64,000 bases of DNA from Bacillus bingmayongensis (GCF_000299035.1 NZ_JH921517.1:609317-673316), one strand, 5' to 3'. Positions 42,926 to 54,654 are shown, counted from the first letter of the stretch. Numbers and translations: made by a program. The notes: a model not told the origin generated them from the letters alone.

Positions 42926-45327
42926 AGTTTGCAAGTGTAATCGTTGATGTACCGGCCCGTCAAACAGATCGCCCGTTTGATTATGTTATCCCAAAGAAAT
43001 GGGAGGATATTGTACAAACAGGTATGCGTGTAGTCGTTCCATTTGGTCCACGGAAATTACAAGGTTTTATTATTGAAATAAAAGATTCAGTCGATGTGGA
43101 AAGTAAAAAGTTAAAAGCATTACATGAAATACTAGATGTTACGCCAGTTTTAAACGAAGAATTATTAAAACTTGGTTTTTGGCTGACGGATGAAACGTTA
43201 TGTTATACGATTTCAGCTTTTCAAGTTATGCTTCCAACGGCGATAAAAGCAACTTATAAAAAGCGATTGCAGCTCCATAAACCAGAAGAAGTAGCGCCGG
43301 AAATTCGTGATTTGTTTCAAGGGAAAGAAGCGATAGATTGGGAAGAAATTGTCACGTACTCACATATGTATCGCATGGTTCAAAAAGAGATAACAAACGG
43401 TACCATTGAAGTCATCTATAGAGTAAAGGATAAAGTGCAAAAGAAGAAACAAAGAGTGGTTCAGCCAGAATTGCCACAGGAACAATTGGAAGCAGCTGCA
43501 TTTGAACTGAAAAGTAAAAAGCAACAAGATGTACTTTATTATTTTGTAGAAAATTATCACAGTGTGGCATTAAAAACGTTAACAGAAGAACTACAAATAA
43601 CAGATGCACCTGTAAAGTCGCTTGTGAAAAAAGGACTGCTTTTAGAAAAGTATGTTGAAGTATACCGTAATCCATATGACGACGAGGCTTTTGAACAGAC
43701 AAAGCCATTTCCACTCACAGATGAACAAACCCAAGTGATTACACCTATTTTGTCATCTATTGCAAATGAAACATATAATCCATTTTTACTATATGGTGTT
43801 ACAGGAAGCGGTAAAACGGAAGTGTATTTACAATCCATTGCTGCGGTATTAAAAAAAGGAAAAGAAGCCATTGTGCTCGTTCCGGAAATTGCGTTAACGC
43901 CGCAAATGGTAGATCGTTTTAAAGGACGATTTGGTTCACAAGTTGCGGTTCTTCATAGTGCGCTTTCTGTTGGGGAAAAATATGATGAATGGCGGAAAAT
44001 TTTACGGAAAGAAGTAAAGGTGGTCGTCGGGGCACGTTCTGCTATCTTTGCGCCATTTGAAAACTTAGGAATTATTATTATTGATGAAGAGCATGAATCA
44101 AGTTATAAACAAGAAGATAATCCAAGGTATCACGCACGAGATGTTGCAGTCTGGAGAGGTCAATATCATAATTGTCCAATCGTGCTCGGTAGTGCAACGC
44201 CGACGCTTGAATCGTTCGCTAGAGCGAAGAAGGGCGTTTATAATTTATTAACAATGCAAAAACGTATGAATGAACAAGCGTTGCCGACAGTAGAAATTGT
44301 TGATATGCGTGAAGAACTTCGAGATGGAAATCGTTCCATGTTTTCTAAATTACTTCATGAAAAAATAGCGGATCGGTTAGCAAAAAAAGAACAAATGGTT
44401 CTTTTTTTAAATCGAAGAGGCCATTCAACGTTTGTCATGTGTCGTGATTGCGGTTATGTAGTACAATGCCCTCATTGTGATATATCACTCACTTATCATA
44501 AAATGAATCATCGTTTAAAATGTCACTATTGTAGCTATGAGGAAAGTATGCCAACTGCTTGTCCTGCTTGTAATAGTTCGTATATTCGTTTCTTTGGTAC
44601 AGGCACGCAAAAGGTAGAAGAAGAAATTACAAAGTTATTTCCAGAGGCACGGGTTATTCGTATGGATGTTGACACGACGAGTCGTAAAGGAATGCACGAA
44701 AAACTATTAAAAGCGTTTGGTGAAGAGAAAGCGGATATCTTACTTGGTACACAAATGATTGCCAAAGGGCTTGATTTTCCAAAGGTGACACTTGTTGGTG
44801 TCTTAACAGCTGATACGATGCTGCATTTACCAGATTTCAGGGCGAGTGAAAAAACGTATCAGTTATTGACGCAGGTGAGTGGACGTGCAGGGCGACATGA
44901 ATTACCGGGAGAAGTGGTAATTCAAACGTATACGCCAGAACATTATAGTGTAGAACTAGCAAAGAATCAGCAGTACGATGTATTTTTTGAACAAGAAATG
45001 CAAATGAGAAAAATGAGGCAATACCCACCGTACTACTACGTCGCGCTTATCACCGTTTCGCATCCAGAGTTATTAAAAGCAGTGAAAGTAACGGAAAAAA
45101 TTGTCGGTTATTTACGAACGCATTGCATGCAACAAACAATGGTACTAGGGCCGGTTTCTTCAGCAATTCCAAGGATAAAAGATAGATATCGATACCAATG
45201 CATGATAAAATACAAGCGGGAACCAAACTTAAAGTACGTGCTCAAAATGGTAAATGAACATTATCAAGCAGAAATGCAAAAAGATTTGCAGATCTCAATC
45301 GACTTTAATCCAACAATGTTAATGTAG
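42922..45327 (+). CDS. priA: Primosomal replication helicase PriA
   Basis: Restarts stalled forks by loading the replicative helicase. The 801-residue protein has a DNA-binding N-terminal half, Walker A GVTGSGKTEVYL, Walker B IIIDEEHE, and a zinc module with four CxxC pairs between CRDCGYVVQCPHC and CPAC. The helicase motif QVSGRAGR follows. The start overlaps coaBC. Confidence 0.96.
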   Translation: MKFASVIVDVPARQTDRPFDYVIPKKWEDIVQTGMRVVVPFGPRKLQGFIIEIKDSVDVESKKLKALHEILDVTPVLNEELLKLGFWLTDETLCYTISAFQVMLPTAIKATYKKRLQLHKPEEVAPEIRDLFQGKEAIDWEEIVTYSHMYRMVQKEITNGTIEVIYRVKDKVQKKKQRVVQPELPQEQLEAAAFELKSKKQQDVLYYFVENYHSVALKTLTEELQITDAPVKSLVKKGLLLEKYVEVYRNPYDDEAFEQTKPFPLTDEQTQVITPILSSIANETYNPFLLYGVTGSGKTEVYLQSIAAVLKKGKEAIVLVPEIALTPQMVDRFKGRFGSQVAVLHSALSVGEKYDEWRKILRKEVKVVVGARSAIFAPFENLGIIIIDEEHESSYKQEDNPRYHARDVAVWRGQYHNCPIVLGSATPTLESFARAKKGVYNLLTMQKRMNEQALPTVEIVDMREELRDGNRSMFSKLLHEKIADRLAKKEQMVLFLNRRGHSTFVMCRDCGYVVQCPHCDISLTYHKMNHRLKCHYCSYEESMPTACPACNSSYIRFFGTGTQKVEEEITKLFPEARVIRMDVDTTSRKGMHEKLLKAFGEEKADILLGTQMIAKGLDFPKVTLVGVLTADTMLHLPDFRASEKTYQLLTQVSGRAGRHELPGEVVIQTYTPEHYSVELAKNQQYDVFFEQEMQMRKMRQYPPYYYVALITVSHPELLKAVKVTEKIVGYLRTHCMQQTMVLGPVSSAIPRIKDRYRYQCMIKYKREPNLKYVLKMVNEHYQAEMQKDLQISIDFNPTMLM

Positions 45328-45338
45328 TGGAGGAAAAT

Positions 45339-45815
45339 ATGGCAGTTTTAGAAATTGTAAAGCATCCAGATGAAGTGTTAGAAACCCCATGTGAACGGGT
45401 AATTAACTTTGATAAAAAGTTAGTGAATTTGTTAAAAGATATGCATGAAACAATGTTAGTTGCAGATGGTGTTGGTTTAGCAGCGCCACAAGTAGGGGTA
45501 AGTTTGCAAGTAGCAGTTGTTGATATTGGTGATGATACTGGGAAAATCGAACTGATTAATCCGGTTATTTTAGAAAAACGTGGTGAACAAGTAGGTCCCG
45601 AAGGCTGCTTAAGCTTTCCGGGACTTTATGGTGAAGTGGAGCGTGCAGAATATATTAAAGTACGTGCGCAGAATCGCCGTGGTAAAATCTTTTTATTAGA
45701 AGCAGATGGTTTTCTAGCACGTGCAATCCAACATGAAATCGATCATTTACACGGTGTGCTATTTACATCAAAAGTGACGAGATATTATGAGGAAAATGAA
45801 TTAGAAGAGATGTAA
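45339..45815 (+). CDS. def: Peptide deformylase
   Basis: Removes the formyl group from nascent proteins; 158 residues. The three motifs are complete: GVGLAAPQVG, EGCLSFPG (metal-ligand Cys) and QHEIDHLHGV (two His ligands and catalytic Glu). The ATG at 45339 follows GGAGG; an in-frame GTG at 45327 overlaps the priA stop codon. It is paired with fmt. Confidence 0.95.
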   Translation: MAVLEIVKHPDEVLETPCERVINFDKKLVNLLKDMHETMLVADGVGLAAPQVGVSLQVAVVDIGDDTGKIELINPVILEKRGEQVGPEGCLSFPGLYGEVERAEYIKVRAQNRRGKIFLLEADGFLARAIQHEIDHLHGVLFTSKVTRYYEENELEEM

Positions 45816-45831
45816 AAGGAGCGGTCTTTGA

Positions 45832-46776
45832 ATGATAAAAGTAGTGTTTATGGGAACACCGGACTTTTCTGTACCGGTGCTTCGTCGTCTTATTGAAGAT
45901 GGATATGATGTGATTGGTGTTGTAACGCAGCCTGATCGTCCAGTGGGCAGAAAAAAGGTTATGACACCAACACCTGTTAAGGTTGAAGCGGAAAAACATG
46001 GTATCCCGGTGTTACAACCGTTAAAAATTCGTGAACAAGACGAATATGAAAAAGTATTGGCATTAGAGCCTGATTTAATTGTGACAGCTGCGTTCGGACA
46101 AATTGTACCAAACGAAATTTTAGAAGCACCAAAGTATGGGTGTATTAATGTTCATGCTTCATTGCTTCCAGAACTTCGAGGTGGTGCACCAATTCATTAT
46201 TCCATCATACAAGGAAAAGAAAAAACAGGTATCACGATTATGTATATGGTAGAAAAATTAGATGCTGGCGATATTTTAACGCAAGTAGAAGTGGAAATCG
46301 AAGAGCGTGAAACAACTGGTTCATTATTTGATAAATTAAGTGAGGCTGGAGCGCACTTATTATCAAAAACTGTTCCACTTTTAATACAAGGAAAATTAGA
46401 GCCGATTAAACAAAATGAGGATGAAGCAACATTCGCTTACAATATTAAACGTGAGCAAGAAAAGATTGATTGGACGAAAACAGGAGAAGAGGTTTACAAT
46501 CATATTCGTGGTTTAAACCCGTGGCCAGTTGCTTATACAACTTTAGCAGGGCAAGTTGTAAAAGTATGGTGGGGCGAAAAAGTTCCTGTAACCATGCAGG
46601 CTGAAGCTGGTTCTATTGTAGCGATTGAAGAAGATGGTTTCGTTGTGGCAACAGGAAATGAAACTGGGGTTAAAATTACTGAGTTGCAACCATCTGGTAA
46701 AAAACGTATGAGTTGTTCACAATTTTTACGTGGAACCAAACCTGAAATTGGTACGAAGTTAGGAGAAGACGCATGA
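45832..46776 (+). CDS. fmt: Methionyl-tRNA formyltransferase
   Basis: Formylates initiator Met-tRNA; 314 residues. N-terminal Rossmann domain with [10 protein letters not shown], the catalytic motif [13 protein letters not shown] and GITIM; C-terminal OB-fold (from about 205). AAAGGAG precedes the ATG. It overlaps rsmB by ATGA. Confidence 0.96.
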   Translation: MIKVVFMGTPDFSVPVLRRLIEDGYDVIGVVTQPDRPVGRKKVMTPTPVKVEAEKHGIPVLQPLKIREQDEYEKVLALEPDLIVTAAFGQIVPNEILEAPKYGCINVHASLLPELRGGAPIHYSIIQGKEKTGITIMYMVEKLDAGDILTQVEVEIEERETTGSLFDKLSEAGAHLLSKTVPLLIQGKLEPIKQNEDEATFAYNIKREQEKIDWTKTGEEVYNHIRGLNPWPVAYTTLAGQVVKVWWGEKVPVTMQAEAGSIVAIEEDGFVVATGNETGVKITELQPSGKKRMSCSQFLRGTKPEIGTKLGEDA

Positions 46777-48107
46777 GACAAAATGTTCGTGAGTTAGCTC
46801 TCGATGGTTTAATACAAGTTGAAAAAAGCGGTGCTTATAGTAACTTACTTTTAAATAATTTGATTGAGAAGAGTCAAATTGATAGAAAAGATGTTGGGTT
46901 GTTAACAGAAATCGTTTATGGAACAATTCAACGTCGCGATACGCTGGATTATTATTTACAACCATTTTTAAGAAAAAAGGTGGAGGCGTGGGTAAAAGTC
47001 TTATTACGTCTTTCCTTATATCAAATGATATATTTAGACCGTGTTCCAGAAAGAGCGGCAATTCATGAAGCAGTTGAAATCGCAAAACGTCGTGGCCATA
47101 AAGGGATTGCGGGAATGGTAAACGGAGTGCTGCGCTCGATTCAACGTGAAGGTGTACCGGCTGTAGAAGAAATACAAGATCCTGTAAAACGACTTTCTGT
47201 TGCGACGAGCCATCCTGAGTGGCTTGTACAAGAGTGGACGGCAGCATATGATTTAGAAACAGCGGAAAAAATGTGTAAAGTGAACTTGCTTCCACCTGTT
47301 TCAGCAGCGCGTGTAAATGTCGATAAAGGAACAGTAGAAGAAGCGATTGTCTTGTTAGAAAATGAAGGTGTAGAGGCAAAACGTGGTGATTTATCCGAAG
47401 ATGCTATCCAAATTGAAAAAGGAAACGTAGCGCATACAGAAGCGTTTCAAAAAGGTTTCCTTTCTATTCAAGATGAAAGCTCTATGCTTGTTGCGCGTGC
47501 TTTGGAACCAGAAGAAGGAGATATGGTTCTTGATAGCTGCGCGGCGCCTGGTGGGAAAACAACACATATCGCAGAGCGTTTAAAGGGAACTGGACAGGTA
47601 ACATCACTGGATTTACATCCGCATAAAGTTCGGTTAATTCAGCAACAAGCGAAGCGCCTTGGCTTAGAAAATGTTGAAACAAAGGCCCTTGATGCAAGAA
47701 AAGTCCAAGAGCATTTTGCAAACGAAAGCTTTGATAAAATATTAGTAGATGCACCGTGCTCTGGGTTCGGTGTAATCAGACGTAAACCTGATATTAAATT
47801 AGGTAAAGAAAAAGGCGATAGCGAAAGATTGTCGACAATTCAACTATCGATACTAGAAAAGGTAGCTCCACTGTTAAAAGCAGGTGGTCGCCTTGTTTAT
47901 AGTACATGTACAATTGAAAAAATAGAAAATGAACAAGTGATAGAGCGATTTTTACAAGAGCATCCTGAATTTGAATGGGATACTACTATGAAAGAGCGCA
48001 TGCCAGAAAAACTACGTCCTTATATAAATGATGGACAAGTACAAATTTTACCGCATTATTTTGCAACAGATGGCTTTTATATTGCTTGTTTAAGAAAGAA
48101 GGTGTAG
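46773..48107 (+). CDS. rsmB: 16S rRNA (cytosine-967-C5)-methyltransferase RsmB
   Basis: Protein of 444 residues with an N-terminal NusB-like RNA-binding domain (1-130) and a SAM-dependent methyltransferase domain. SAM site: [14 protein letters not shown]. The two catalytic cysteines lie in VDAPCSGFG and VYSTCTIEK. It is coupled to fmt and precedes rlmN by 4 nt. Confidence 0.95.
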   Translation: MRQNVRELALDGLIQVEKSGAYSNLLLNNLIEKSQIDRKDVGLLTEIVYGTIQRRDTLDYYLQPFLRKKVEAWVKVLLRLSLYQMIYLDRVPERAAIHEAVEIAKRRGHKGIAGMVNGVLRSIQREGVPAVEEIQDPVKRLSVATSHPEWLVQEWTAAYDLETAEKMCKVNLLPPVSAARVNVDKGTVEEAIVLLENEGVEAKRGDLSEDAIQIEKGNVAHTEAFQKGFLSIQDESSMLVARALEPEEGDMVLDSCAAPGGKTTHIAERLKGTGQVTSLDLHPHKVRLIQQQAKRLGLENVETKALDARKVQEHFANESFDKILVDAPCSGFGVIRRKPDIKLGKEKGDSERLSTIQLSILEKVAPLLKAGGRLVYSTCTIEKIENEQVIERFLQEHPEFEWDTTMKERMPEKLRPYINDGQVQILPHYFATDGFYIACLRKKV

Positions 48108-48111
48108 CATC

Positions 48112-49200
48112 ATGGAAACGACTGTAAAAAAACAAAAGAAAAATTTAGAAACAAAAAAACCATCTATTTACTCTTTACAACTTCATGAAATGCAAGATTG
48201 GTTAAAGGAACAAGGTGAACCGAAATTCCGTGCAGGTCAAATTTTTGATTGGCTATATAAAAAACGTGTAAAAAATTATGAGGATATGACAAACCTTTCC
48301 AAAGGATTGCGTGATAAATTGTCGAATTCCTTTGATATTACTACTTTAAATACGTTAGTAAAGCAAACATCTTCTGATGGAACAATTAAATTTTTATTCC
48401 AATTGTACGATGGATATTCTATTGAAACGGTATTAATGCGACATGAATATGGAAATTCCATTTGTGTAACAACACAGGTAGGTTGCCGAATTGGTTGTAC
48501 ATTCTGTGCATCAACACTAGGTGGTTTAAAGCGAAATCTAGAGGCTGGAGAAATCGTAGCGCAAGTAGTAGAGGTTCAACGTGCGCTGGATGAGACGGAT
48601 GAGCGCGTGAGTTCTCTTGTTGTAATGGGAATTGGAGAGCCGTTTGATAACTACGATAACTTAATGTCGTTTTTACGCATTATCAACCATGAAAAAGGAA
48701 TCCATATTGGTGCGCGTCATATGACGGTTTCAACAAGTGGAATCATTCCGAAAATTTACAAGTTTGCTGAAGAAGATATGCAAATTAACTTTGCGATTTC
48801 ATTGCACGCTCCAAATACAGAATTACGTTCAAAGTTAATGCCGATTAACCGTGCTTATAAGCTACCTGACTTAATGGAAGCTATTAAATACTATGTAAAT
48901 AGAACTGGGCGTCGTATTACGTTTGAATATGGTTTATTTGGAGGAGAAAACGACCAAGTTGAGCATGCTGAAGAATTGGCTCAACTTTTAAAAGGTGTAA
49001 AATGTCATGTAAACTTAATTCCGGTAAACTATGTACCAGAACGCGATTACGTAAGAACACCACGTGAACAAATTTTCTTATTTGAAAAAACGTTGAAAGA
49101 CCGTGGAGTGAATGTAACGATTCGTCGTGAGCAAGGTCATGATATTGATGCTGCCTGCGGTCAGTTGCGTGCAAAGGAGCGCAAAGAAGAGACGAGGTGA
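48112..49200 (+). CDS. rlmN: Dual-specificity RNA methyltransferase RlmN
   Basis: Radical SAM enzyme of 362 residues making m2A2503 in 23S rRNA and m2A37 in some tRNAs. The [4Fe-4S] cysteines are C125, C129 and C132 (CRIGCTFC), and the methyl-carrying C349 is in DIDAACGQL. This is RlmN and not the Cfr resistance enzyme, judged by place and by overall similarity to RlmN. Confidence 0.95.
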   Translation: METTVKKQKKNLETKKPSIYSLQLHEMQDWLKEQGEPKFRAGQIFDWLYKKRVKNYEDMTNLSKGLRDKLSNSFDITTLNTLVKQTSSDGTIKFLFQLYDGYSIETVLMRHEYGNSICVTTQVGCRIGCTFCASTLGGLKRNLEAGEIVAQVVEVQRALDETDERVSSLVVMGIGEPFDNYDNLMSFLRIINHEKGIHIGARHMTVSTSGIIPKIYKFAEEDMQINFAISLHAPNTELRSKLMPINRAYKLPDLMEAIKYYVNRTGRRITFEYGLFGGENDQVEHAEELAQLLKGVKCHVNLIPVNYVPERDYVRTPREQIFLFEKTLKDRGVNVTIRREQGHDIDAACGQLRAKERKEETR

Positions 49201-49204
49201 CAAG

Positions 49205-49957
49205 ATGAAAGCCGTGTTTCTATCGGATAAAGGAAAAGTTCGTCAACATAATGAAGATAGTGCAGGAGTTTTTCATAATTTAGATGGAGATATTTTAGCG
49301 GTGGTAGCTGATGGAATGGGAGGTCATCGAGCAGGCGATGTTGCTAGCTCGATGGCCATTCAACTATTCCATGATTATTGGAAGCAAACGTATAATATGG
49401 ATATACCAAAAAAGGCAGAAGAATGGCTACATACAAATGTTAAAATGATTAACGAGAGGGTATACGAATACTCGAAAAAGCATACAGAGTGCAATGGTAT
49501 GGGAACTACTGTTATTGTTGCAATTTGTACAGCGGGATTTGTAACAATTGGACACATAGGAGATAGCCGGTGTTACATGTTATCAGATGGGGAGATTTCA
49601 CTTATAACTGAAGACCATTCACTTGTAAATGAACTTGTCAGGTATGGTGAGATTTCAAAAGAGGATGCAGAGTATCATCCAAAAAAGAATGTGCTTTTAC
49701 GAGCGCTTGGAACAGAAGAAAAAGTTGGATTAGATGTTAAAACATTAGTGTTAGAAGAAAATGATCAACTGCTTCTTTGCTCTGACGGATTATCAAATAA
49801 AGTTGCAATGGATGATATGCGAAAGATTTTGCAATTAAACGAACAACTCGAGACAAAGGGAGAGTATCTTGTTCAACTTGCGAATGATCGTGGTGGAGAA
49901 GATAATATTACCCTTGTTATTGTTGATTATGCGGATTCGGCAAACGAAAGTAGGTGA
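49205..49957 (+). CDS. prpC: PP2C-type Ser/Thr phosphatase PrpC
   Basis: Metal-dependent phosphatase of 250 residues that reverses PrkC phosphorylation. PP2C motifs: HNEDS at the N-terminus, [20 protein letters not shown], and [12 protein letters not shown] at the C-terminus. The start at 49205 follows rlmN by 4 nt; an in-frame ATG within rlmN is rejected. The next gene is prkC. Confidence 0.95.
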   Translation: MKAVFLSDKGKVRQHNEDSAGVFHNLDGDILAVVADGMGGHRAGDVASSMAIQLFHDYWKQTYNMDIPKKAEEWLHTNVKMINERVYEYSKKHTECNGMGTTVIVAICTAGFVTIGHIGDSRCYMLSDGEISLITEDHSLVNELVRYGEISKEDAEYHPKKNVLLRALGTEEKVGLDVKTLVLEENDQLLLCSDGLSNKVAMDDMRKILQLNEQLETKGEYLVQLANDRGGEDNITLVIVDYADSANESR

Positions 49958-49965
49958 ATTACAAC

Positions 49966-51939
49966 GTGCTGATTGGAAAACGCCTAAACGACCGTTATAA
50001 GCTGCTGAAAATGATTGGTGGCGGAGGAATGGCCAATGTATATTTGGCTCATGATGATATACTAGGCCGGGATGTAGCGGTAAAAATACTACGACTCGAT
50101 TATGCAAATAATGAAGAGTTTATTAAACGTTTCCATCGAGAAGCGCAATCTGTTACAACGTTGTCGCATCCAAATATTGTGAATATGTATGATGTTGGGG
50201 AAGAAGATGGAATTTATTATCTTGTCATGGAATATGTACCTGGACAAACATTAAAGCAATACATAGATCAGCGTGGGATGTTACCTATTGGGGAAGCTCT
50301 TGATATTATGGAGCAGTTAACATCTGCAATGGCACATGCTCATCATTTTGAAATTGTCCACCGAGATATAAAACCACATAACATCCTCATTCGAAATGAT
50401 TGCGTTGTGAAAGTGACGGACTTTGGAATTGCGACAGCTACAAGTGCAACGACGATAACCCATACGAACTCAGTGCTCGGTTCTGTTCATTATTTGTCAC
50501 CAGAACAAGCGCGTGGAGGGATAGCGAATAAACAATCGGATATTTATTCACTTGGCATTGTTATGTTTGAATTGTTAACAGGGCGACAACCGTTTTCAGG
50601 GGAGTCCGCCGTTGCGATAGCTTTAAAACATTTACAAAATGAAACACCATCTCCAAAACGCTGGAATCCAGATATTCCGCAAAGTGTAGAAAATATTATT
50701 TTAAAAGCAACTGCAAAAGATCCGTTCCATCGATATCAGTCTGCTAATGCAATGAAAAGAGATATTGAAACAGCACTTTATCCAGAACGTATAAACGAAC
50801 AACCATTTTATATACCTAAAGATATGGAAGCGACGAAGGCGATTCCAATTATTCAACAAGAACAATTATTTGGAAATGTAAGTGATGAAACAATTGTATT
50901 GAATGGAAGCAAAGCGGATGAACAGATAAAAAATGAAGAAATCAAACCGAATGTGGAAAAAAAGCGGAGTAACAAATGGTTGAAAGTATTAATTACAACA
51001 TTTTTACTTTTAGCAATCGGTACAACGTTAGCGCTTACGGTAATTCCAGGATTCTTTATCCCAAAAGATGTGAAAATTCCTGATGTGTCTGGTATGAAGT
51101 ATGAGACTGCTGTTAATGCTCTTGTTGAGAAAGGATTTGAAGTTGCTGAGCCAAACATTGTTTATACAGATGATGTTGAAGCTGGGCAAGTGATTAAAAC
51201 AAGTCCGGCAGCAGGAAGGGTTGTAAAGGAAAGTTCTAAAATTACAATCTATCAATCCGGCGGGAAAAAAAAGAGTAAAATGAGCAATTTAATCGGAAAA
51301 GATTTTGATAGTTTGAAGGACGAATTGGAAGGGAAATATAAAATTATTGTTCCATCCTATATTGAAAGTGATAAACCAAAAGGTCAAATTCTAGACCAAA
51401 GTCCAGCGGCAGATCAAATGGTTGTGGAAGCGGAGCAAGAGGTGAAAGTTTGGATAAGCAAGGGTCCTTATCAAATTAGACTTGGTGATTTTTCAGGATG
51501 GACTGAAAATTATGTGAATAGCTATTTGAATGAAAATAAACTTGTCCCTAATATAAAAAGAGAGTATTCGGATACAGTTGAGAAAGGTTTGGTGGTCTCA
51601 CAATCACCAAAACCAGGGACTCCGTTAAAAGAAGAAGATAAAGTAACGGTTACTATTTCGGATGGACCAAAGCCGAAAGTAACGAAGACTGTAAAAGTTG
51701 ATAACATTTCGCTTCCGTATGAGGCTCCCGCAGAAGGTGAGAAAAAGCCACAAACAATTGAAATTTATAAAGAAGATATGCAGCAAAAAATGGATAAACC
51801 AATTGAAACCCGAACAATAACAGAATCTGCTACTATTTCTTTGGAATTTGTGATCCAAGAAGGAACAAAAGGTCATTACAAAATTGTTCGAGATGGAACG
51901 ACAATTATTGATAAAGAAGTGCCATATCCAGCCCAGTAA
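49966..51939 (+). CDS. prkC: Ser/Thr protein kinase PrkC with PASTA repeats
   Basis: Membrane kinase of 657 residues that senses muropeptides and signals germination and cell-wall state. Kinase domain 11-270: glycine loop [10 protein letters not shown]40, E59, catalytic D134 in [11 protein letters not shown] at 152-154. One membrane helix at about 338-365, then three extracellular PASTA repeats between about 367 and 575 and a C-terminal domain. The GTG at 49966 gives the standard MLIGKRL start and has TAGGTGA upstream; the GTG at 49954 overlaps prpC. Confidence 0.95.
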   Translation: MLIGKRLNDRYKLLKMIGGGGMANVYLAHDDILGRDVAVKILRLDYANNEEFIKRFHREAQSVTTLSHPNIVNMYDVGEEDGIYYLVMEYVPGQTLKQYIDQRGMLPIGEALDIMEQLTSAMAHAHHFEIVHRDIKPHNILIRNDCVVKVTDFGIATATSATTITHTNSVLGSVHYLSPEQARGGIANKQSDIYSLGIVMFELLTGRQPFSGESAVAIALKHLQNETPSPKRWNPDIPQSVENIILKATAKDPFHRYQSANAMKRDIETALYPERINEQPFYIPKDMEATKAIPIIQQEQLFGNVSDETIVLNGSKADEQIKNEEIKPNVEKKRSNKWLKVLITTFLLLAIGTTLALTVIPGFFIPKDVKIPDVSGMKYETAVNALVEKGFEVAEPNIVYTDDVEAGQVIKTSPAAGRVVKESSKITIYQSGGKKKSKMSNLIGKDFDSLKDELEGKYKIIVPSYIESDKPKGQILDQSPAADQMVVEAEQEVKVWISKGPYQIRLGDFSGWTENYVNSYLNENKLVPNIKREYSDTVEKGLVVSQSPKPGTPLKEEDKVTVTISDGPKPKVTKTVKVDNISLPYEAPAEGEKKPQTIEIYKEDMQQKMDKPIETRTITESATISLEFVIQEGTKGHYKIVRDGTTIIDKEVPYPAQ

Positions 51940-51940
51940 A

Positions 51941-51973
51941 GGTGTGAATCCATTTGGTGGATTCCACCTTCTT
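51941..51973 (+). terminator. Probable terminator after prkC
   Basis: GGTGTGAATCCA and TGGATTCCACC pair with one bulge, followed by TTCTTTG. The T run is imperfect. Confidence 0.55.
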
Positions 51974-52072
51974 TGTATGGAGGGTGGAATTTGTTGCTCT
52001 TGCCTGTTATGCTGGTAACGTAGCGGACGGCAAAAAGGGCAAGAAATTACGTTTTGAAATAGAAGAATAGCC

Positions 52073-52220
52073 ATAAAAGTGAAGTCGAAATAAAGGATAA
52101 TCTGAACTGATAGATAGTTAGTGTTATCCAGTATTCGCTGGCAGTACCCCGTCTCAAGGCTTTAAGGAAGGGATAAATGTAGGGAGAGGCTGATAACAAT
52201 TTCACTTTATATAGAATAAA
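52073..52220 (-). repeat. Diverged second copy of the ATAAA-ended repeat
   Basis: The gap between prkC and rsgA is 291 nt. Read on the minus strand from 52210 to 52124 it begins ATAAAGTGAAA, has ATCAGCC and later TTGAGACGGGGTACTGCC and GGATAA. This parallels the copy at 33641 but lacks its first hairpin. ATAAA also occurs at 52073-52077 and 52216-52220, and AAAGTGAA/TTCACTTT close the ends. A GGATAA/TTATCC hairpin (52095-52129) sits at one side. 51974-52072 holds nothing recognisable. Confidence 0.55.
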
Positions 52221-52230
52221 GGAGAATTAT

Positions 52231-53112
52231 ATGGCAGAAGGAAAAATTGTAAAAGCTTTAAGTGGTTTTTATTATGTGCAGCATGAAGGCGGCATTACAC
52301 AATGCCGTGGTCGTGGTGTATTCAGAAAAAATAAAATTACACCGCTTGTAGGAGATCAAGTAGTTTTTCAAGCGGATAATCCGAATGAAGGCTATGTTTT
52401 AGAGGTTTTTGAGCGGAAGAATGAACTTGTTAGACCGCCAATTGCCAATGTTGATCAAGCAATCCTTGTTTTTTCAGCAGTTGAACCAGATTTTAACCCA
52501 GGATTATTAGATCGATTTCTAGTATTAATTGAATATCATAACATTAAACCAATTATTTGTATTAGTAAAATGGATTTAGTCGATGAAAAAGTGCGAGAAA
52601 CTGTTGAATCTTATGCAAATGATTATCGTGAAATGGGATATGATGTATTATTTACTTCTATAAATACATCGGAAAGTATTGATATTTTAAAACCATTTTT
52701 AGAAGGCTGTGTCTCAGTGGTTGCAGGACAATCTGGTGTAGGGAAATCATCCATGTTAAATGTATTACGACCAGATTTAGCGCTGAAAACAAACGATATT
52801 TCTTCACATTTAGGGCGTGGTAAGCATACGACAAGACACGTAGAATTAATTGAGGTTGGAAGTGGGCTTGTTGCAGATACACCTGGTTTTAGTTCCCTTG
52901 ATTTTATTGATATAGAAGTAGAAGATCTTACACATTGTTTTCCAGAGTTGAAAGAAGAGAGTCAATATTGTAAATTTAGAGGGTGTACACATCTTTCTGA
53001 ACCAAAATGTGCGGTGAAAGTTGCGGTTGAGGAAGGGAAGATTACCCAATATCGTTACGAACATTACAAACAATTCGTAGAAGAAATTAGAGAGAGAAAG
53101 CCGAGGTATTAG
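52231..53112 (+). CDS. rsgA: Ribosome small-subunit biogenesis GTPase RsgA
   Basis: Circularly permuted GTPase of 293 residues acting in late 30S assembly. N-terminal OB-fold (1-70), then G4-like SKMD (112-115), G1 GQSGVGKS (166-173), G3 DTPGF, and a zinc knuckle with Cys and His in [21 protein letters not shown] precedes the ATG. In B. subtilis it is a substrate of PrkC (also called cpgA). Confidence 0.95.
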   Translation: MAEGKIVKALSGFYYVQHEGGITQCRGRGVFRKNKITPLVGDQVVFQADNPNEGYVLEVFERKNELVRPPIANVDQAILVFSAVEPDFNPGLLDRFLVLIEYHNIKPIICISKMDLVDEKVRETVESYANDYREMGYDVLFTSINTSESIDILKPFLEGCVSVVAGQSGVGKSSMLNVLRPDLALKTNDISSHLGRGKHTTRHVELIEVGSGLVADTPGFSSLDFIDIEVEDLTHCFPELKEESQYCKFRGCTHLSEPKCAVKVAVEEGKITQYRYEHYKQFVEEIRERKPRY

Positions 53113-53114
53113 TC

Positions 53115-53759
53115 ATGATTAAAATTGCACCATCGATTTTATCAGCAGATTTTTCAAGATTAGGGGAAGAAATTAAAGATGTAGAAAAAGGCGGAGCGGA
53201 CTATATCCATGTTGATGTAATGGATGGACACTTTGTTCCGAACATTACAATTGGTCCGTTAATTGTAGAGGCAATTCGTCCAATTACATCATTACCATTA
53301 GATGTACATTTAATGATTGAAAATCCTGATAACTATATCCCTACTTTTGCAAAAGCTGGAGCGGATATTATTACTGTTCATGTAGAGGCATGTCCACATT
53401 TACATCGTACAATTCAATTAATTAAATCACATGGTATCAAAGCTGGAGTTGTATTAAACCCACATACACCAGTTTCAATGATCGAACACGTATTGGAAGA
53501 TGTTGATATGGTATTACTTATGACAGTAAATCCAGGATTTGGTGGACAGAAGTTTATTCATTCTGTATTATCGAAAATTAAACAAGTTGCGGAAATGGTC
53601 AAAGAGCGTAATTTACAAGTAGAAATCGAAGTTGACGGTGGTGTAAATGCTGAGACTGCGAGACTTTGTGTAGAAGCTGGAGCAAATGTCCTTGTAGCTG
53701 GATCAGCAGTATACAATCAAAAAGACCGCGGTGAGGCAATTCGCCTAATTCGTGGATAA
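53115..53759 (+). CDS. rpe: Ribulose-phosphate 3-epimerase
   Basis: Pentose-phosphate enzyme of 214 residues with a TIM barrel. Seen: PSILSADF, the metal-site [28 protein letters not shown] and EVDGGVN. It starts 2 nt after the rsgA stop codon, so it is co-transcribed. Confidence 0.95.
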   Translation: MIKIAPSILSADFSRLGEEIKDVEKGGADYIHVDVMDGHFVPNITIGPLIVEAIRPITSLPLDVHLMIENPDNYIPTFAKAGADIITVHVEACPHLHRTIQLIKSHGIKAGVVLNPHTPVSMIEHVLEDVDMVLLMTVNPGFGGQKFIHSVLSKIKQVAEMVKERNLQVEIEVDGGVNAETARLCVEAGANVLVAGSAVYNQKDRGEAIRLIRG

Positions 53760-53809
53760 GGAATAGATGTAAGAAAATTTTCATGACCTGTTAGAACGGG
53801 AAAAATGTG

Positions 53810-53845
53810 AAAAAGGCAATCTACCGACTGGCAGATTGCCTTTTT
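53810..53845 (+). terminator. Terminator between rpe and thiN
   Basis: AAAAAGGCAATCT pairs perfectly with AGATTGCCTTTTT (13 bp). thiN starts 21 nt later. Confidence 0.9.
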
Positions 53846-53865
53846 CTATAGAAGGGGAAGAAAAG

Positions 53866-54507
53866 ATGATTATTCATATTTTAGCTGGAGGACCTGAGGA
53901 ATACTGTGCTGATTTCTCTCTATATGAAAATGAGAAAGTGATATGGGCAGCGGTTGACCGTGGTGTATATCGTTTGTTGCGAAGAGGGATCGCGCCAACA
54001 GTTGCATTTGGTGATTATGATTCGGTTACAGATGAAGAATTAGCGTGGATGCAAAAACAGACAGAGGAGTTACATATTGTTCCGCGTGAAAAAGATCAAA
54101 CGGATTTAGAAATCGCAATCCATTGGGCATTGGAGCAAAAACCGGATTTAATTCGTATTTTTGGTGCTACAGGTGGAAGGCTTGATCATGGATTGGCGAA
54201 TATACAAATGCTTTTAAAAGGATTAGAAGCATATACTGAAATGTATATCGTTGACAATAAAAATGAAATCTCTGTAAAAAAAGCAGGTACATATATAATT
54301 GAAGAAAATGAACAATTTCCATACGTATCCTTTGTGCCTGTTACCGAAATTGTAAAAGGTATTACACTTCGTGGCTTTAAATATCCTCTTACTGATAAAA
54401 CGATAGAATGGGGATCAACGCTTTGTATTAGTAATGAACTCATTGCGGAAAAAGGTACTTTTTCATTTACTTCTGGCATATTAATGGTGATAAGAAGCAC
54501 TGATTGA
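53866..54507 (+). CDS. thiN: Thiamine pyrophosphokinase
   Basis: Converts thiamine to thiamine diphosphate; 213 residues. Motifs GDYDSVTDEEL, KDQTDLEIAIHWAL and GATGGRLDHGLANI define the catalytic domain, and a C-terminal thiamine-binding domain follows. The ATG at 53866 has GGGGAAG upstream; an in-frame start at 53836 lies in the terminator. Confidence 0.93.
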   Translation: MIIHILAGGPEEYCADFSLYENEKVIWAAVDRGVYRLLRRGIAPTVAFGDYDSVTDEELAWMQKQTEELHIVPREKDQTDLEIAIHWALEQKPDLIRIFGATGGRLDHGLANIQMLLKGLEAYTEMYIVDNKNEISVKKAGTYIIEENEQFPYVSFVPVTEIVKGITLRGFKYPLTDKTIEWGSTLCISNELIAEKGTFSFTSGILMVIRSTD

Positions 54508-54573
54508 AGAAACACTTTTGCTACTCGCATCATATAGTAAACAAGTGGAGTAATGGGGATTAGGAGGGAAACC

Positions 54574-54654
54574 ATGAGATTTTATACAATTAAGTTACCT
54601 AAATTTCTTGGTGGAATTGTTCGCGCGGTGTTAAATACCTTTAAAAAGGACTAA
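54574..54654 (+). CDS. spoVM: Stage V sporulation protein M
   Basis: Peptide of 26 residues, beginning MRFYTIKLPKFLGG and ending NTFKKD. It forms an amphipathic helix that recognises the convex forespore membrane and anchors SpoIVA for coat assembly. The conserved proline at position 9 is present. TAGGAGGG precedes the ATG. The stop codon is part of the terminator. It lies between thiN and rpmB as in B. subtilis. Confidence 0.96.
   Translation: MRFYTIKLPKFLGGIVRAVLNTFKKD

Noticed and set aside
52095-52210. Thiamine (TPP) riboswitch-like blocks TGCCAGCG and CTGGATAA on the minus strand
   Set aside because: The order of the blocks is reversed from the TPP class, the CTGAGA core is not in place, and similarity to the repeat at 33641 explains the sequence.
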